Below the pieces are notes generated by a model. The model saw only the letters and a list, made by a program, of their open reading frames with translations. It was not told the DNA's origin and did not search any database. The position numbers and the translations under genes were made by a program. From Allobrachymonas sp. (GTDB taxonomy: Bacteria > Pseudomonadota > Gammaproteobacteria > Burkholderiales > Burkholderiaceae_C), in the NCBI GenBank assembly GCA_030529505.1, contig JAUMWT010000010.1, forward strand, positions 1-55,758: a stretch of 55,758 nt of DNA, read 5' to 3'. This document shows, in pieces, positions 41,923 through 51,592 of the stretch (positions are counted from its first letter, which is position 1; each line of letters opens with the position of its first letter).

Positions 41923-44900
41923 CAGCTGGTTTCCTCCGCAAGGCTTGTGTCACCCTGTGTGTTGTTGCTGTGCATTTCGTTGCCAGGCTCATTGCCAGAC
42001 GGCTCGTTGGCTTGGGCCACTTCGGCGGCATGCGCCACCGATTCGGAGGTGGCGCCTTCTTCGCGCACGGGCTTGCGCTGGCGGCGGATCGACTGGTGAG
42101 CCAGCGCCGTGAGAATCAGCAGGGTAGAGCCCACCACCAGGGCAAACACGCCCACGTCCAGGAACATGGCGCTGGGTACGTGCACCTCGCCCAACCAGGG
42201 CAGGTGAAGGTGGGCGGTGTGCGCCGTCATGAAGGGGTAGCCCATCGCCATGGCGCCCACGCCCGTCAGGCCCGCGGCGATCAGGCCCACGGCGATCCAG
42301 CGGCGCAGCTCCAGCGCAAAGTGCGCCTCCACCCACTGCGTGCCCGCCACGATATATTGCGCGATCAGGCCAATGGCCAGCACCAGCCCGGCCACAAAGC
42401 CGCCGCCCGGTGCGTTGTGCCCGCGCAGAAACAGGTGCACGGCCACCAGCGCCATCACCGGCAGCAGCAGGCGCACCAGCACCGCAGGCACCATGAGGTA
42501 GCCCACGGCCGTGTCGGATGCGGTGCGCGGGCGCTCCAGACCGGTTTGCAGATCGGAGGCGAGGATGAGCTGCTGGCGCGGGGCGTCCATGCTTTCAAGC
42601 GGCGGGCGGAAGCGCCGCAGCAGCGCATAGACGGTGAGCGCCACGATGCCCAGCACGGTGACTTCGCCCATGGTGTCAAAGCCGCGAAAGTCCACCAGCA
42701 TTACGTTCACCACATTGATGCCACCGCCCTGCGGCAGCGAACGTTCCAGAAAAAAGCCCGAAATGCTTTGCGGCGTTTGGTTGCGCGTCATCAGCGCGTA
42801 CGACAGCGCCGCCATGCCCAGTCCCACGCCGAGCGAGAGCAGCAAATCGCGCCCGCGCCGCAGCCGTGCGCGCAGCGGCAGGGGGGCATCGGGCATGGGC
42901 TGGCGTTTGGGCAGCCAGCGCAGTCCCAGCAGAAAGAGGACGGTGGTGACGATTTCCACCGTGAGCTGCGTCAGCGCCAGATCGGGGGCCGAGAACCAGA
43001 CGAAGGTCATGGCCGTGGCCAGCCCCGTGCCGCTGAGCAGGATGAGCGCGGCCAGGCGGTGGAACTTGGCCTGCCAGGCCGCGGCCACGGCGCACACCGC
43101 GCCCACGATCCAGATCAGGGCAAATTCCCGGCTGGCTGCAACCGGCGCGCGCGTGCCCCAGCTCAGGCCCGACTGCCACAGCGAAGCGGCGGCCACCGCC
43201 AGGCTGGCCAGCAGAAACAAAAACACTTGCGGCTGCAAGCGCAGGGTGTGCAGGCGCTGCTGCAGCCAGCGCGCCGCCAGCGAGACACGGGCCAGCACGC
43301 CGTTGAAGGTTTGCTGCGCATCGAGCTGCAGGCGCTGCGGGAAGTAGGCCTGGATGCGCTCTTCGGCCAGCGCCCGGCGCAGCAGGGCATACAGCGCCGC
43401 GCCGCCGCTCATGGCCAGCACGCTCATGACGAGCGGTTTGTTGATCCCATGCCAAACCGCCAGGCTGTAGCTGGGCATGTCTCCGTTCACCACCGGGTTG
43501 GCGGCCATGTTCAGCAGCGCGCCCACTGTCCATTGCGGTGCCATCCCCACGGCCAGGCAGAGCAGCACCAGCATTTCGATGGGCAGGCGCATCCAGCGCA
43601 CGGGCTCGTGCGGGCTGCGCGGCAGATTGTCTGAGCGCGGGCCGAAAAACACATCCACCGTGAAGCGCAGGGAATAAGCCGTGGCAAACATCGAAGCGGT
43701 GAGTGATGCCACGGGCAGCACGATCTCGACCCAGCGTTGCGATTGCAGATACACCGTTTCGGCAAAGAACATCTCCTTGGACAAAAAGCCGTTGAGCAGC
43801 GGCACGCCCGCCATGGCCGCGCTGGCCACCAGCGCCAGAGTGCCGGTGATGGGCATGTCGCGCATCAGGCCGCTCAAGCGGCGAATGTCGCGCGTGCCGG
43901 TTTCGTGGTCGATGATGCCTGCGGCCATGAAAAGCGAGGCCTTGAAAGTGGCGTGGTTCAGGATGTGAAACACCGCCGCCACCGCCGCCATGCGGCTGTT
44001 CATGCCCAGCAGCAGGGTGATCAGGCCCAGGTGGCTGATGGTGGAATAGGCCAGCAGGCCCTTCAAGTCGTACTGCAGCATGGCGAAGTAGGCGCCAATC
44101 ACCAGCGTGATCAGGCCCAGGCTGCTCACGATCCAGAACCATTCCTGCGTGCCCGCCAGCACGGGCCAGAAGCGCGCCAGCAAAAACACCCCGGCCTTGA
44201 CCATGGTGGCCGAGTGCAGATAGCTCGAAACCGGCGTGGGCGCGGCCATGGCGCGCGGCAGCCAGAAGTGGAAAGGAAACTGCGCGCTTTTGGTGAGTGC
44301 CCCCAGCAGAATCAACACCAGCATGGGCCGGTACAGCGGGCTGGCGCGCACCACTTCACCGGCTTTGAGCACCGCATCCAGCTCGTAGCTGCCGGCGATG
44401 TGGCCCAGCAGCACGATGCCGCCCAGCATGGCCAGGCCGCCCGCGCCGGTTACCGTCAGCGCCGTGCGCGCGCCGCGGCGCGCATCCTTGCGGTGGTGCC
44501 AGTAGCCGATCAGCATGAAAGAGAACAGGCTGGTCAGCTCCCAGAAAAACACCAGCTGCACCAGATTGCCCGCCGTGACCACGCCAATCATCGCGCCCAT
44601 GAAGGCGAGCAGGAAGGAAAAGAAGCGCGGCACCGGATCTTCGCGCGACATGTAGTAGCGTGCATAAACGCTCACCAGCAGGCCGATGCCGGTGATCAGC
44701 AAGGCAAAGAGCCAGGCAAAGCCGTCAAACCGCAGGGTGAAGTTCAGGCCCACGCCGGGCAGCCAGCGCTGTTCGTAATGCAAGACCTGGCCGGCTTGCA
44801 AATCGGGCCACGTCCAGCCCACCAGCGCCAAACAGGCAAAGGCCACCAGGGCAGCCCAGCTGGCGGCGGTGTTGCGGGCATGGGTGGGCAGCAGCGCCGC

Positions 44901-44948
44901 CCCGACGCTGCCGATGAAAGGCAACGCCAGCAAGATCAGCAGGGTCAT
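41922..44948 (-). CDS. mrpA: Mrp/Pha antiporter subunit A with fused B domain (PhaAB)
   Basis: 1008-residue NuoL-like subunit fused to MnhB, the arrangement of group 2 Mrp (Pha) systems, which explains the six-gene operon. The NuoL core has LVQLVFFWELTSLFSFMLIGYWHHRKDARRGARTALTVTGAGGLAML, KSAQFPFHFWLPRAMAAPTPVSSYLHSATMVKAGVFLLARF and the long C-terminal MrpA region. The MnhB domain is near the end (LMVPAVLVRLLLPVMALVAVHLFLRGHNAPGGGFVAGLVLAIGLIAQYIVAG, about 830-900). Complex: multi-subunit Na+ or K+/H+ antiporter in the inner membrane, for pH and cation homeostasis. MTLLILLALPFIGSVGA at 44948 is the natural start. Confidence 0.95.
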   Translation of the reverse strand: MTLLILLALPFIGSVGAALLPTHARNTAASWAALVAFACLALVGWTWPDLQAGQVLHYEQRWLPGVGLNFTLRFDGFAWLFALLITGIGLLVSVYARYYMSREDPVPRFFSFLLAFMGAMIGVVTAGNLVQLVFFWELTSLFSFMLIGYWHHRKDARRGARTALTVTGAGGLAMLGGIVLLGHIAGSYELDAVLKAGEVVRASPLYRPMLVLILLGALTKSAQFPFHFWLPRAMAAPTPVSSYLHSATMVKAGVFLLARFWPVLAGTQEWFWIVSSLGLITLVIGAYFAMLQYDLKGLLAYSTISHLGLITLLLGMNSRMAAVAAVFHILNHATFKASLFMAAGIIDHETGTRDIRRLSGLMRDMPITGTLALVASAAMAGVPLLNGFLSKEMFFAETVYLQSQRWVEIVLPVASLTASMFATAYSLRFTVDVFFGPRSDNLPRSPHEPVRWMRLPIEMLVLLCLAVGMAPQWTVGALLNMAANPVVNGDMPSYSLAVWHGINKPLVMSVLAMSGGAALYALLRRALAEERIQAYFPQRLQLDAQQTFNGVLARVSLAARWLQQRLHTLRLQPQVFLFLLASLAVAAASLWQSGLSWGTRAPVAASREFALIWIVGAVCAVAAAWQAKFHRLAALILLSGTGLATAMTFVWFSAPDLALTQLTVEIVTTVLFLLGLRWLPKRQPMPDAPLPLRARLRRGRDLLLSLGVGLGMAALSYALMTRNQTPQSISGFFLERSLPQGGGINVVNVMLVDFRGFDTMGEVTVLGIVALTVYALLRRFRPPLESMDAPRQQLILASDLQTGLERPRTASDTAVGYLMVPAVLVRLLLPVMALVAVHLFLRGHNAPGGGFVAGLVLAIGLIAQYIVAGTQWVEAHFALELRRWIAVGLIAAGLTGVGAMAMGYPFMTAHTAHLHLPWLGEVHVPSAMFLDVGVFALVVGSTLLILTALAHQSIRRQRKPVREEGATSESVAHAAEVAQANEPSGNEPGNEMHSNNTQGDTSLAEETS

Positions 44949-45410
44949 GCGTATCGGGTGAAGAAAGAACGGCACTGCGGCCAGAAAACCGCATGGGCGG
45001 GGCAGATGGGCTGTGTCCAAAAAGGCTTGAACATGCCGTTTCGCATTTTAATGAAAAAGGGCTTGCCTACTGGGCGAAAAGCCTGTTTGCTCCAGTGATG
45101 CGCTGGGTTTTTACACGGCTGAGCAATGATGGGGCTGATCCATACTCAGGCAAGTGGCCGTGCCATCTTTGCCAAAGCGAGAAGGTGCAATACAGCAAAG
45201 GCCGATTTGCAGCGTTTTTGATGCAGGTTGAGGCGCGGGTGAACGTGGGTGGCACGCGCTTGAAGCGCGCAACACCACTAATTGATTCCCCCTAATAACC
45301 AGCGGGCAAGGTGGTCACATCGCACCACCATCCTCATCAGCCGTCACTATTCATCCACGTCGCTGTTTGTGCGATGGGGCAAGCTGACCCAGCCCGCAAT
45401 GGGGCAGGGC
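44949..45410. other. region between mrpA and the GNAT gene
   Basis: About 460 bp with no supportable gene. It includes the Mrp operon promoter region; no clear -35/-10 chosen. A short GCGCTTGAAGCGC stem near 45260 is the only structure noted. Confidence 0.4.
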
Positions 45411-45935
45411 TTAGAGCCACTTTTGCATGAAAAGCGCATGTCCGTGCGTCGCATCCAGCGTGTACAGCTCAAAACCGAAACGTTGGTAAGCGCCTTGGGC
45501 GCGGGTGTTGTTGGAGAGCACTTCCAGCGTCAGCTTGCAACAGCCTTGTTCGCGGGCGTGGGCCTCGGCCGCAGCCAGCAGTTGTTGGGCAACACCCTGG
45601 CCGCGCCAGGCGGGCAGCACGGCGATGTCGTGCACATTGAGTAAAGGCTGCGCCTTGAAGGTGGAAAAGCCCAAAAAACTGTTGAGCAGGCCCACTGGTT
45701 CAGCTCCGTCTGCCCAGGCGATCCAACTGGCCGCACCAGGGAAAGCCGCCAATCTCTGACACAGCGTGGCTTGTACGTCGGTCAGCAGGGGTTCTTGCCC
45801 GCCCATCGGATCTTGCGCATAAGCGTTGAGCAGTTGCACCAATGCAGCCGCATCGTGTGCGTTGTTGTAATCCACGCGGCGGATGTGAAGGGCGGGTGAG
45901 CTGGGCTGTGTAGCAGATGGTTGTTTGATAGACAT
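45411..45935 (-). CDS. GNAT family N-acetyltransferase
   Basis: 174-residue acetyl-CoA-dependent acetyltransferase. The acetyl-CoA binding motif A is clear (VHDIAVLPAWRGQGVAQQLLAAAEAHAREQG), followed by motif B (LTLEVLSNNTRAQGAYQRFGFELY). Substrate unknown; the overall pattern resembles small-molecule GNATs rather than RimI. MSIKQPSATQ at 45935 is used as the start. Confidence 0.9.
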   Translation of the reverse strand: MSIKQPSATQPSSPALHIRRVDYNNAHDAAALVQLLNAYAQDPMGGQEPLLTDVQATLCQRLAAFPGAASWIAWADGAEPVGLLNSFLGFSTFKAQPLLNVHDIAVLPAWRGQGVAQQLLAAAEAHAREQGCCKLTLEVLSNNTRAQGAYQRFGFELYTLDATHGHALFMQKWL

Positions 45936-46047
45936 GGTGGTGTGTGGGTGAGGTGCGAAGGCTGAACGACACAATGCAAACGGCCTGCCTTTACATGGCG
46001 CACTGGGTATGCGGCTGAGTGCAAGTTGTATCGGCGGGTGTTGAGTG

Positions 46048-47052
46048 TTATGGATCTTTTGTTAGGGCGGCTGGCATGCGCATACCTTCAGGGGAGAGTT
46101 CAACGTGATCGACTTTTTCGAGCAGATCGCCAAATGACTCAAATCCATATTCTTGCCAGTTCCAGCGGGGCTTCACGTATTTTTCTACGACATTGACGTT
46201 GGCCCAGCCTTTGGCGCTTTTGAATTTGTTGAAGGCTTCATTCAGAAGCTTGACCAAATCGCCAAACGGAATTTTTCGGCAAAACATTTGGCTCGCTTCA
46301 TTGGTGCGAAATTGCAAACCGCGCAAATCGCGCAACATGCCCGAGAGCTTGGCATACCCGTGGCTGCGTGAATCAAAGTCAGGCCGCGTCTGGCTGATGA
46401 GGTTGCCGATCTTCCCTACAAAGGCCCAGCCGGTGTCTTCGTCCGTGGCGTCCTTGATGGCTTTGTAGAGCAGGTTTTTTGTGGCCGTGTCCATTTGCCG
46501 GGCAATGGCTGGCCGGGAAGCGATAGGCTTTTCTGTCGCATTGCCATTGGTGGCGGGCGATGGGCCGGACTCTGTTGTGCGGGCTTCGTTCTTTTCGGGC
46601 TCCCCCAGGTTCTCAACGTAGAAAAAGCGATCGCAAGCCTGGCGGAAAGCCTCGGGCGTTTTCTGCCGGCCAAAACCATATACCACCAGGCCAGAAGCGC
46701 GAATGCGCGAAGCCAGCGGCGTGAAGTCGCTGTCGCTGGAAACCAGGCAAAAACCATCGAAATTGCCGCTGTAGAGCAAATCCATCGCGTCGATGATGAG
46801 GCTCATGTACGTAGCGTCTTTGCCTTTGGTGTAGGCAAATTGCTGGATGGGGGTGAGCGCATGTTTCAGCAAAATGTCCCGCCAGCCATTGAGTGTGTGG
46901 CTGCTCCAGTCGCCGTAAATGCGCTTGACGCTGGCGATACCGTATTTGGCGATTTCTTCAAACAGGTATTGAGCAACCGATGCCGAAGTGTTGTCGGCAT
47001 CAATCAAAACTGCCAGCTTGGTTGGCTTCATGTTTTCCATGGATAGGGGCAT
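46048..47052 (-). CDS. NYN-domain protein with C-terminal OST-HTH/LOTUS domains
   Basis: About 334-residue predicted RNA-binding ribonuclease-like protein. The N-terminal NYN (PIN-like) domain has KLAVLIDADNTSASVAQYLFEEIAKYG, IYGDWSS, TKGKDATYMSLIIDAMDLLYSGNFDGFCLVSSDSDFTPLASRIRASGLVVYGFG, with the acidic residues of the active site in place. After a Ser/Thr/Asn linker (about 155-185) come an OST-HTH/LOTUS domain (GWAFVGKIGNLISQTRPDFDSRSHGYAKLSGMLRDLRGLQFR) and a second LOTUS-like repeat near the end (EKYVKPRWNWQEYGFESFGDLLEKVDHVEL). LOTUS modules bind RNA; the biological role in bacteria is not established. Starts at 47052, 47040 or 47031 are possible. Divergent from the SulP gene. Confidence 0.88.
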   Translation of the reverse strand: MPLSMENMKPTKLAVLIDADNTSASVAQYLFEEIAKYGIASVKRIYGDWSSHTLNGWRDILLKHALTPIQQFAYTKGKDATYMSLIIDAMDLLYSGNFDGFCLVSSDSDFTPLASRIRASGLVVYGFGRQKTPEAFRQACDRFFYVENLGEPEKNEARTTESGPSPATNGNATEKPIASRPAIARQMDTATKNLLYKAIKDATDEDTGWAFVGKIGNLISQTRPDFDSRSHGYAKLSGMLRDLRGLQFRTNEASQMFCRKIPFGDLVKLLNEAFNKFKSAKGWANVNVVEKYVKPRWNWQEYGFESFGDLLEKVDHVELSPEGMRMPAALTKDP

Positions 47053-47180
47053 TCTTTCTGCGCAAGGAGTTAGGTCACCAAAAGTTGCAAACCATACAAT
47101 TTCATCATATTGATGTCACCTTGATTGGACGGATGGGGTCAGCGTTTGTCAAGAGAGGTTGACGAAAAGAAAGGCACAGC

Positions 47181-48692
47181 ATGTTGAACAAGCTCAAGGC
47201 GTTTTTCGATCTGGATCAGCCCATCGCCTGGCGCACCGAGGTGCTGGCGGGCCTGGCCGTGGCGATGACGATGATTCCCGAATCGCTGTCGTTTGCCATC
47301 CTGGCGGGCTTTCCGCCGCTCTCGGGCCTGTACGCGGCCTTTATCGCCGGGCTGGTGGCGGCCTTGTTTGGCGGGCGTCCGGGCCTGATTTCGGGCGGGG
47401 CCGGGGCCACGGTGGTCACGCTCATTGCGCTCATCCAGTCGCATGGGCTGGAATATGCCTTTGCCGCCGTGGCGCTGGCGGGAGTGATTCAAGTCATCAT
47501 TGGCATTTGCAAATGGGCCAAATACATTCGCCTGGTGCCCGAAAGCGTGATGTACGGCTTTGTGAACGGTCTGGCGGTGATTATTTTCAGCGCGCAGATT
47601 CAGCAGTTTTTCACGACCGATGCCAGCGGGCAAAAGGTGCTGCTGCAAGGCAGTGCGCTCACCACCATGGCGGTGCTGGTGGCCATTACGGTGGCGATTA
47701 CTTTCCTGTTCCCCAAAATCACCAAGAAGTTTCCGGCTTCGCTGGCGGCCATCATCGTGGTGTTTGCCATCGTGCTGATCTTCGGCATTGATACCAAAAC
47801 GGTGGGCGATATTTCGCCCATCAGCGGCTCGCTGCCGCCGTTTCATGTTCCTGCCGTGCCCTTCACTTGGGAAACGTTCAAGCTGATCCTACCCTATTCG
47901 GCCGTGGTGGCTGCCGTGGGCCTGACCGAAGGGCTGCTCACGCTGAACCTGGTGGACGAGATCACCGAAACCAAAGGCAACGGCTCGCGCGAGGCGCTGG
48001 CGCAGGGCGCATCCAACATGCTCAATGGCTTTTTCACCGGCATGGGCGGCTGCCCCATGATTGCGCAAACCTTGGTGAATCTGAATGCGGGCGCGCGCAG
48101 CCGCGTGGCGGGCGTGGTGGCCGCGCTGGCCATCATCGGCATCGTGCTGGTGGGCGCGCCGGTAATCGAGCGCATACCCATGGCTGCGCTCACGGGGGTG
48201 ATGATGGTGGTGTCTTTCTTCACCTTCAACTGGAAGAGCTTCAAGATCCTCAACAAAATGCCGCTGCCCGATGTGCTGGTGATGATCATCGTCACGGCCA
48301 TTACCATCATCTGGCACAACCTGGCGCTGGCGGTGCTGGTGGGCATCATCATTTCGGCGCTGGCCTTCGCATGGAAAAAAGCCATCGGCCTGCGCGTGGA
48401 GGCACGCACCGATGCCGATGGCCGCAAGCGCTACGTGCTGCACGGCGATTTGTTCTTCGGCTCAATCAGCGATTTCGAGCAGGCGCTGGATGTGCGGCAT
48501 GATCCCGCGCACGTCTTGATCGATTTGCAGCACAGCCGCATCGGCGACATGGGCGCGCTCGAATCCCTCAACAAAATGCAGCGCAAATACCAGGCCGTGG
48601 GCAAAACGCTGCTGCTCGCCAATCTGGATGCCCACTCGCAAGCCCTGCTGCGCAAGGCGGCAAACTTGAGCACGCTGCAAGTGGCGGGCTGA
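47181..48692 (+). CDS. SulP family anion permease with STAS domain
   Basis: 503-residue inner-membrane transporter (SLC26/SulP). The N-terminal DLDQPIAWRTEVLAGLAVAMTMIPESLSFAILAGFPPLSGLYAAFIAGLVAALFGGRPGLISGGAGATVV region is the sulfate-transporter core; the C-terminal about 90 residues form a STAS domain (LFFGSISDFEQALDVRHDPAHVLIDLQHSRIGDMGALESLNKMQRKYQ). Possible substrates are sulfate, bicarbonate or dicarboxylates; not decidable here. It is shorter than many SulP proteins. Confidence 0.92.
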   Translation: MLNKLKAFFDLDQPIAWRTEVLAGLAVAMTMIPESLSFAILAGFPPLSGLYAAFIAGLVAALFGGRPGLISGGAGATVVTLIALIQSHGLEYAFAAVALAGVIQVIIGICKWAKYIRLVPESVMYGFVNGLAVIIFSAQIQQFFTTDASGQKVLLQGSALTTMAVLVAITVAITFLFPKITKKFPASLAAIIVVFAIVLIFGIDTKTVGDISPISGSLPPFHVPAVPFTWETFKLILPYSAVVAAVGLTEGLLTLNLVDEITETKGNGSREALAQGASNMLNGFFTGMGGCPMIAQTLVNLNAGARSRVAGVVAALAIIGIVLVGAPVIERIPMAALTGVMMVVSFFTFNWKSFKILNKMPLPDVLVMIIVTAITIIWHNLALAVLVGIIISALAFAWKKAIGLRVEARTDADGRKRYVLHGDLFFGSISDFEQALDVRHDPAHVLIDLQHSRIGDMGALESLNKMQRKYQAVGKTLLLANLDAHSQALLRKAANLSTLQVAG

Positions 48693-48827
48693 CCCCGCTG
48701 CGCTTGCTTGGATGCCATGAATGCCTGTTGCCAAGGCCAGCCGAAACGGTTGGCGTGGCGGCAAGATGGCAGGCGTCGCACAGTGCAGATTTTTTTGACA
48801 AGCTTTTTTAACAAGCAAGGAAACAGC

Positions 48828-49682
48828 ATGAACGCCAATCCATCATCTCTTGACGCCCAATCCCTCTGGGCCGACATCCAGGCCGTGCGCCAGCACAAGC
48901 CGCTGGTGCACTGCATCACCAACCTGGTGGTGAGCAATTTCACCGCCAACGTGCTGCTGGCCGCAGGCGCAGCACCAGTCATGGCCCACGCGCATGAAGA
49001 GGTGGCCGACATGGCAGGCATCGCCCAGGGCCTGCTGCTCAACATCGGCACGCTCGACCCCTACTGGGTGCAAAGCATGAAGCTGGCCTTGGCCGCCGCG
49101 CAGGCCAAGGGCACGCCCGTTGTGCTTGACCCCGTGGGCGCAGGCGCCACGCCCTACCGCAATCAGGCGCTTGAAGAGCTGCTGCATACCGGGCGGCCCA
49201 GCGTGATTCGCGGCAATGCCTCTGAAGTGATGAGCATGGCGCACATCGCCGTGACTTCGCGCGGGGTAGAAAGCACGGCGCATGCCGACGATGCCTTGGG
49301 CGCCGCCCAGGCGCTGGCCCAGCGCATACAAGGCACGGTGTGCGTGAGTGGCGAGGCCGATCACATCCTGCACGCCGATGGGCGCCACGCCAGCCTGCGC
49401 AACGGGCACGAATGGCTCACGCGCATCACCGGCGTGGGCTGTGCGCTGACGGCCCTGATCGCCGCCCTGTGCAGCGTGCAAAACAAACATGGCGCAAGCG
49501 GCGACCACTGGCGCGCCACCATCGCCGGCATGGCCTGGATGGGCATTGCGGGCGAAATCGCCTTTGAAAAAGCCCAACACGCAGGCATTGGCAGCATGGC
49601 TGTGCATTTGCTGGATGCTTTGCAGCAGTTGGATGAAAAAGCGTTTAACGAGCGTTTGCGCTTGAGTGTGAAGGCCGTCTGA
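48828..49682 (+). CDS. thiM: hydroxyethylthiazole kinase
   Basis: 284-residue ribokinase-like enzyme that phosphorylates 4-methyl-5-(2-hydroxyethyl)thiazole for thiamine salvage. Motifs: [73 protein letters not shown], and the anion-hole [14 protein letters not shown] with catalytic Cys. AAGGAAAC precedes the ATG at 48828. It stands apart from other thi genes, and no TPP riboswitch was recognised upstream. Confidence 0.95.
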   Translation: MNANPSSLDAQSLWADIQAVRQHKPLVHCITNLVVSNFTANVLLAAGAAPVMAHAHEEVADMAGIAQGLLLNIGTLDPYWVQSMKLALAAAQAKGTPVVLDPVGAGATPYRNQALEELLHTGRPSVIRGNASEVMSMAHIAVTSRGVESTAHADDALGAAQALAQRIQGTVCVSGEADHILHADGRHASLRNGHEWLTRITGVGCALTALIAALCSVQNKHGASGDHWRATIAGMAWMGIAGEIAFEKAQHAGIGSMAVHLLDALQQLDEKAFNERLRLSVKAV

Positions 49683-49801
49683 TACGAGTGACCGCCTTGA
49701 TCGAGCAGATGGCGCTGGTGCTTTGTAGCAGCGAAGAGCGTGAGAGCTTTCCCGCGCCGTCTCAAGAAAATCAACAGATGGATTGAACAGATCAATTGCT
49801 T

Positions 49802-50860
49802 ATGCCAACTCCTCACACCTCAACCGATACGCACACCACTCCTTGGCGCAAGCCCGAGCTGGTCTGCCCCGCAGGCAGCCTGCCTGCGCTCAAGGCGGCG
49901 GTCGATCATGGGGCCGATTGCGTCTATCTGGGCTTTCGCGATGCGACCAATGCGCGCAATTTCGCGGGCCTGAACTTTGATGTCGCCGCCATCGCCAGCG
50001 GCTTGCAATACGCCCACGCGCGGGGCTGCAAGGTGCTGCTGGCGCTTAACACCTATCCGCAGGCCGGGCGCGAGCAGGTGTGGCAAAGCGCCATCGACCG
50101 CGCGGCTGAATTGGGCATCGACGCGGTGATTCTGGCCGACCCCGGCCTCATGGCCTATGCCAAGCAGCGGCACCCGAATCTGCGCCTGCACTTGTCGGTG
50201 CAGGCATCGGCCACGCATGCGGCGGCCATTCAGCTTTATCACGAGCAATTCAACATCGCGCGCGCCGTGCTGCCGCGCGTACTCTCGCTGGAGCAGGTGC
50301 GCCAGCTTGCGGGCAAAACGGCAGTCGAATTGGAAGTGTTCGGCTTTGGCAGCTTGTGCGTCATGGCCGAAGGGCGTTGCGCCTTGTCGTCTTACGCCAC
50401 GGGCGAATCGCCCAACACCCACGGCGTGTGCTCGCCAGCCAAGGCCGTGCGCTGGCAAGAAACCCCAAAAGGGCTGGAGGCACGCCTGGGCGGCGTGCTG
50501 ATCGACCGCTACCGCCCCAACGAAAACGCCGGCTACCCCACGCTGTGCAAGGGCCGCTTTGACGTGGGGGAGGTGTGCGGCCAAGATGGCTACTACGCCA
50601 TCGAAGAACCCACCAGTCTCAACACCTTGGAAATATTGCCGGAACTGATGCGTATCGGCATCAGCGCCATCAAGATCGAAGGCCGCCAGCGCAGCCCGGC
50701 CTACGTCAAACAAGTCACGCAAGTCTGGCGCCAGGCCATTGATGCCTGCCACGCCCAGCCCGATCGCTACCAGCCCCGCACAGACTGGATGCAGGCGCTG
50801 GGCCAACTCTCGGAAGGGCAGCAGCAAACGCTGGGCGCTTACCACCGGCCGTGGAAGTGA
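49802..50860 (+). CDS. ubiU: UbiU, O2-independent ubiquinone hydroxylation protein (U32 family)
   Basis: 352-residue peptidase-U32-like protein that binds a [4Fe-4S] cluster and, with UbiV, hydroxylates ubiquinone precursors without O2 (prephenate as oxygen donor in E. coli). The four cluster cysteines are Cys186, Cys193, Cys210 and Cys249. This is the same spacing as the E. coli set (169, 176, 193, 232 as I recall), shifted by exactly 17. Other signs: LVCPAGSLPALKAAVDHGADCVYLG, LSVQASATH, VEVFGFGSLCVMAEGRC and ISAIKIEGRQRSPAYV. The ATG at 49802 is the first in-frame ATG near the domain. It heads a same-strand set ubiU, ClbS-like, ubiV, ubiT, ubiX, ubiD. Confidence 0.93.
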   Translation: MPTPHTSTDTHTTPWRKPELVCPAGSLPALKAAVDHGADCVYLGFRDATNARNFAGLNFDVAAIASGLQYAHARGCKVLLALNTYPQAGREQVWQSAIDRAAELGIDAVILADPGLMAYAKQRHPNLRLHLSVQASATHAAAIQLYHEQFNIARAVLPRVLSLEQVRQLAGKTAVELEVFGFGSLCVMAEGRCALSSYATGESPNTHGVCSPAKAVRWQETPKGLEARLGGVLIDRYRPNENAGYPTLCKGRFDVGEVCGQDGYYAIEEPTSLNTLEILPELMRIGISAIKIEGRQRSPAYVKQVTQVWRQAIDACHAQPDRYQPRTDWMQALGQLSEGQQQTLGAYHRPWK

Positions 50861-50937
50861 GGGCGGCGTTGCTGGGCGGCTTGCTTTGGGCATTGGCCTT
50901 GTTGGGCATCAACAGCAGAAAAAACAGAGGAACAGTC

Positions 50938-51453
50938 ATGAGCTACCCCTATGCCGACAAGGCGGCTTTCTTGGCTGAGCTGGGCAAGCGCGCCGACCTG
51001 TTCATCGCCGAGTTTGATGCGGTGGCCGAAGCGGACAAAGACAGCTTGCGCCCCACGGCCGACCGCACACCGGCGCAGATGTTGGCGTATCAGTTGGGCT
51101 GGATGAAACTGGTGCTGGCTTGGGATGCGGAAGAAGCCGCAGGCCGCCAGCCAGTGATGCCAGCGCCTGGCTTCAAATGGAATGCATTGGGGCCGCTGTA
51201 CCAACACTTTTACGCGGCCCACGCGCATTGGACGCTGGCGCAAATGCGTGCCGAGTTTGCGGCGCTGCTGGCGCGCTATCAGGCGTGGATTGGTGGTTTG
51301 ACGCAGGCGCAACTCTTTCAGCAGGGCTACCGCCGCTGGACGGGCGACAAACCCCAATGGCCGCTGGCGCGCTGGATACACATCAACACCGTGGCGCCGT
51401 TCAAAACCTTTCGCAGCAAAATCAGGGCGTGGAAAAAAGTGGGTGGTTGTTGA
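50938..51453 (+). CDS. ClbS/DfsB (DUF1706) family four-helix protein
   Basis: 171-residue protein of the ClbS/DfsB family (DinB-like four-helix bundle). ClbS is the colibactin self-resistance hydrolase; DfsB and most relatives are uncharacterised. Recognised by MSYPYADKAAFLAELGKRADLFIAEFDAV, RTPAQMLAYQLGWMKLVLAWDAEEAAG, and FKWNALGPLYQHFY...YRRWTGDKPQWPLARWIHINTVAPFKTFRSKIRAWKK. AGAGGAAC lies ahead of the ATG at 50938. It sits between ubiU and ubiV, on the same strand (77 bp after ubiU and 139 bp before ubiV), which is an unexpected place for this family. Confidence 0.85.
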   Translation: MSYPYADKAAFLAELGKRADLFIAEFDAVAEADKDSLRPTADRTPAQMLAYQLGWMKLVLAWDAEEAAGRQPVMPAPGFKWNALGPLYQHFYAAHAHWTLAQMRAEFAALLARYQAWIGGLTQAQLFQQGYRRWTGDKPQWPLARWIHINTVAPFKTFRSKIRAWKKVGGC

Positions 51454-51592
51454 GGCTCGTTGAGGCTGAAACCCAAGCCGAAGCGGCAACGCCCGCCAGC
51501 CTGCGCCCTTCAAGCCATCACTTAAAAAGCTTCCAAGCGATTCCACTTTTTTCACGCAACAACTTTCAATGGCAACCACGGAAAGAACCACC

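Noticed and set aside
43737-45098. 453-residue plus frame opposite mrpA
   Set aside because: Gln/His/Arg-rich antisense frame; mrpA is clear on the minus strand.
48693-48827. possible TPP riboswitch before thiM
   Set aside because: No CTGAGA thi-box core or fitting helices could be found; only a plain ribosome binding site is seen.
49683-49801. FNR box ahead of ubiU
   Set aside because: TTGAACAGATCAA (about 49783) is one base short of the required spacing and lies on top of the start region, so it is not convincing.
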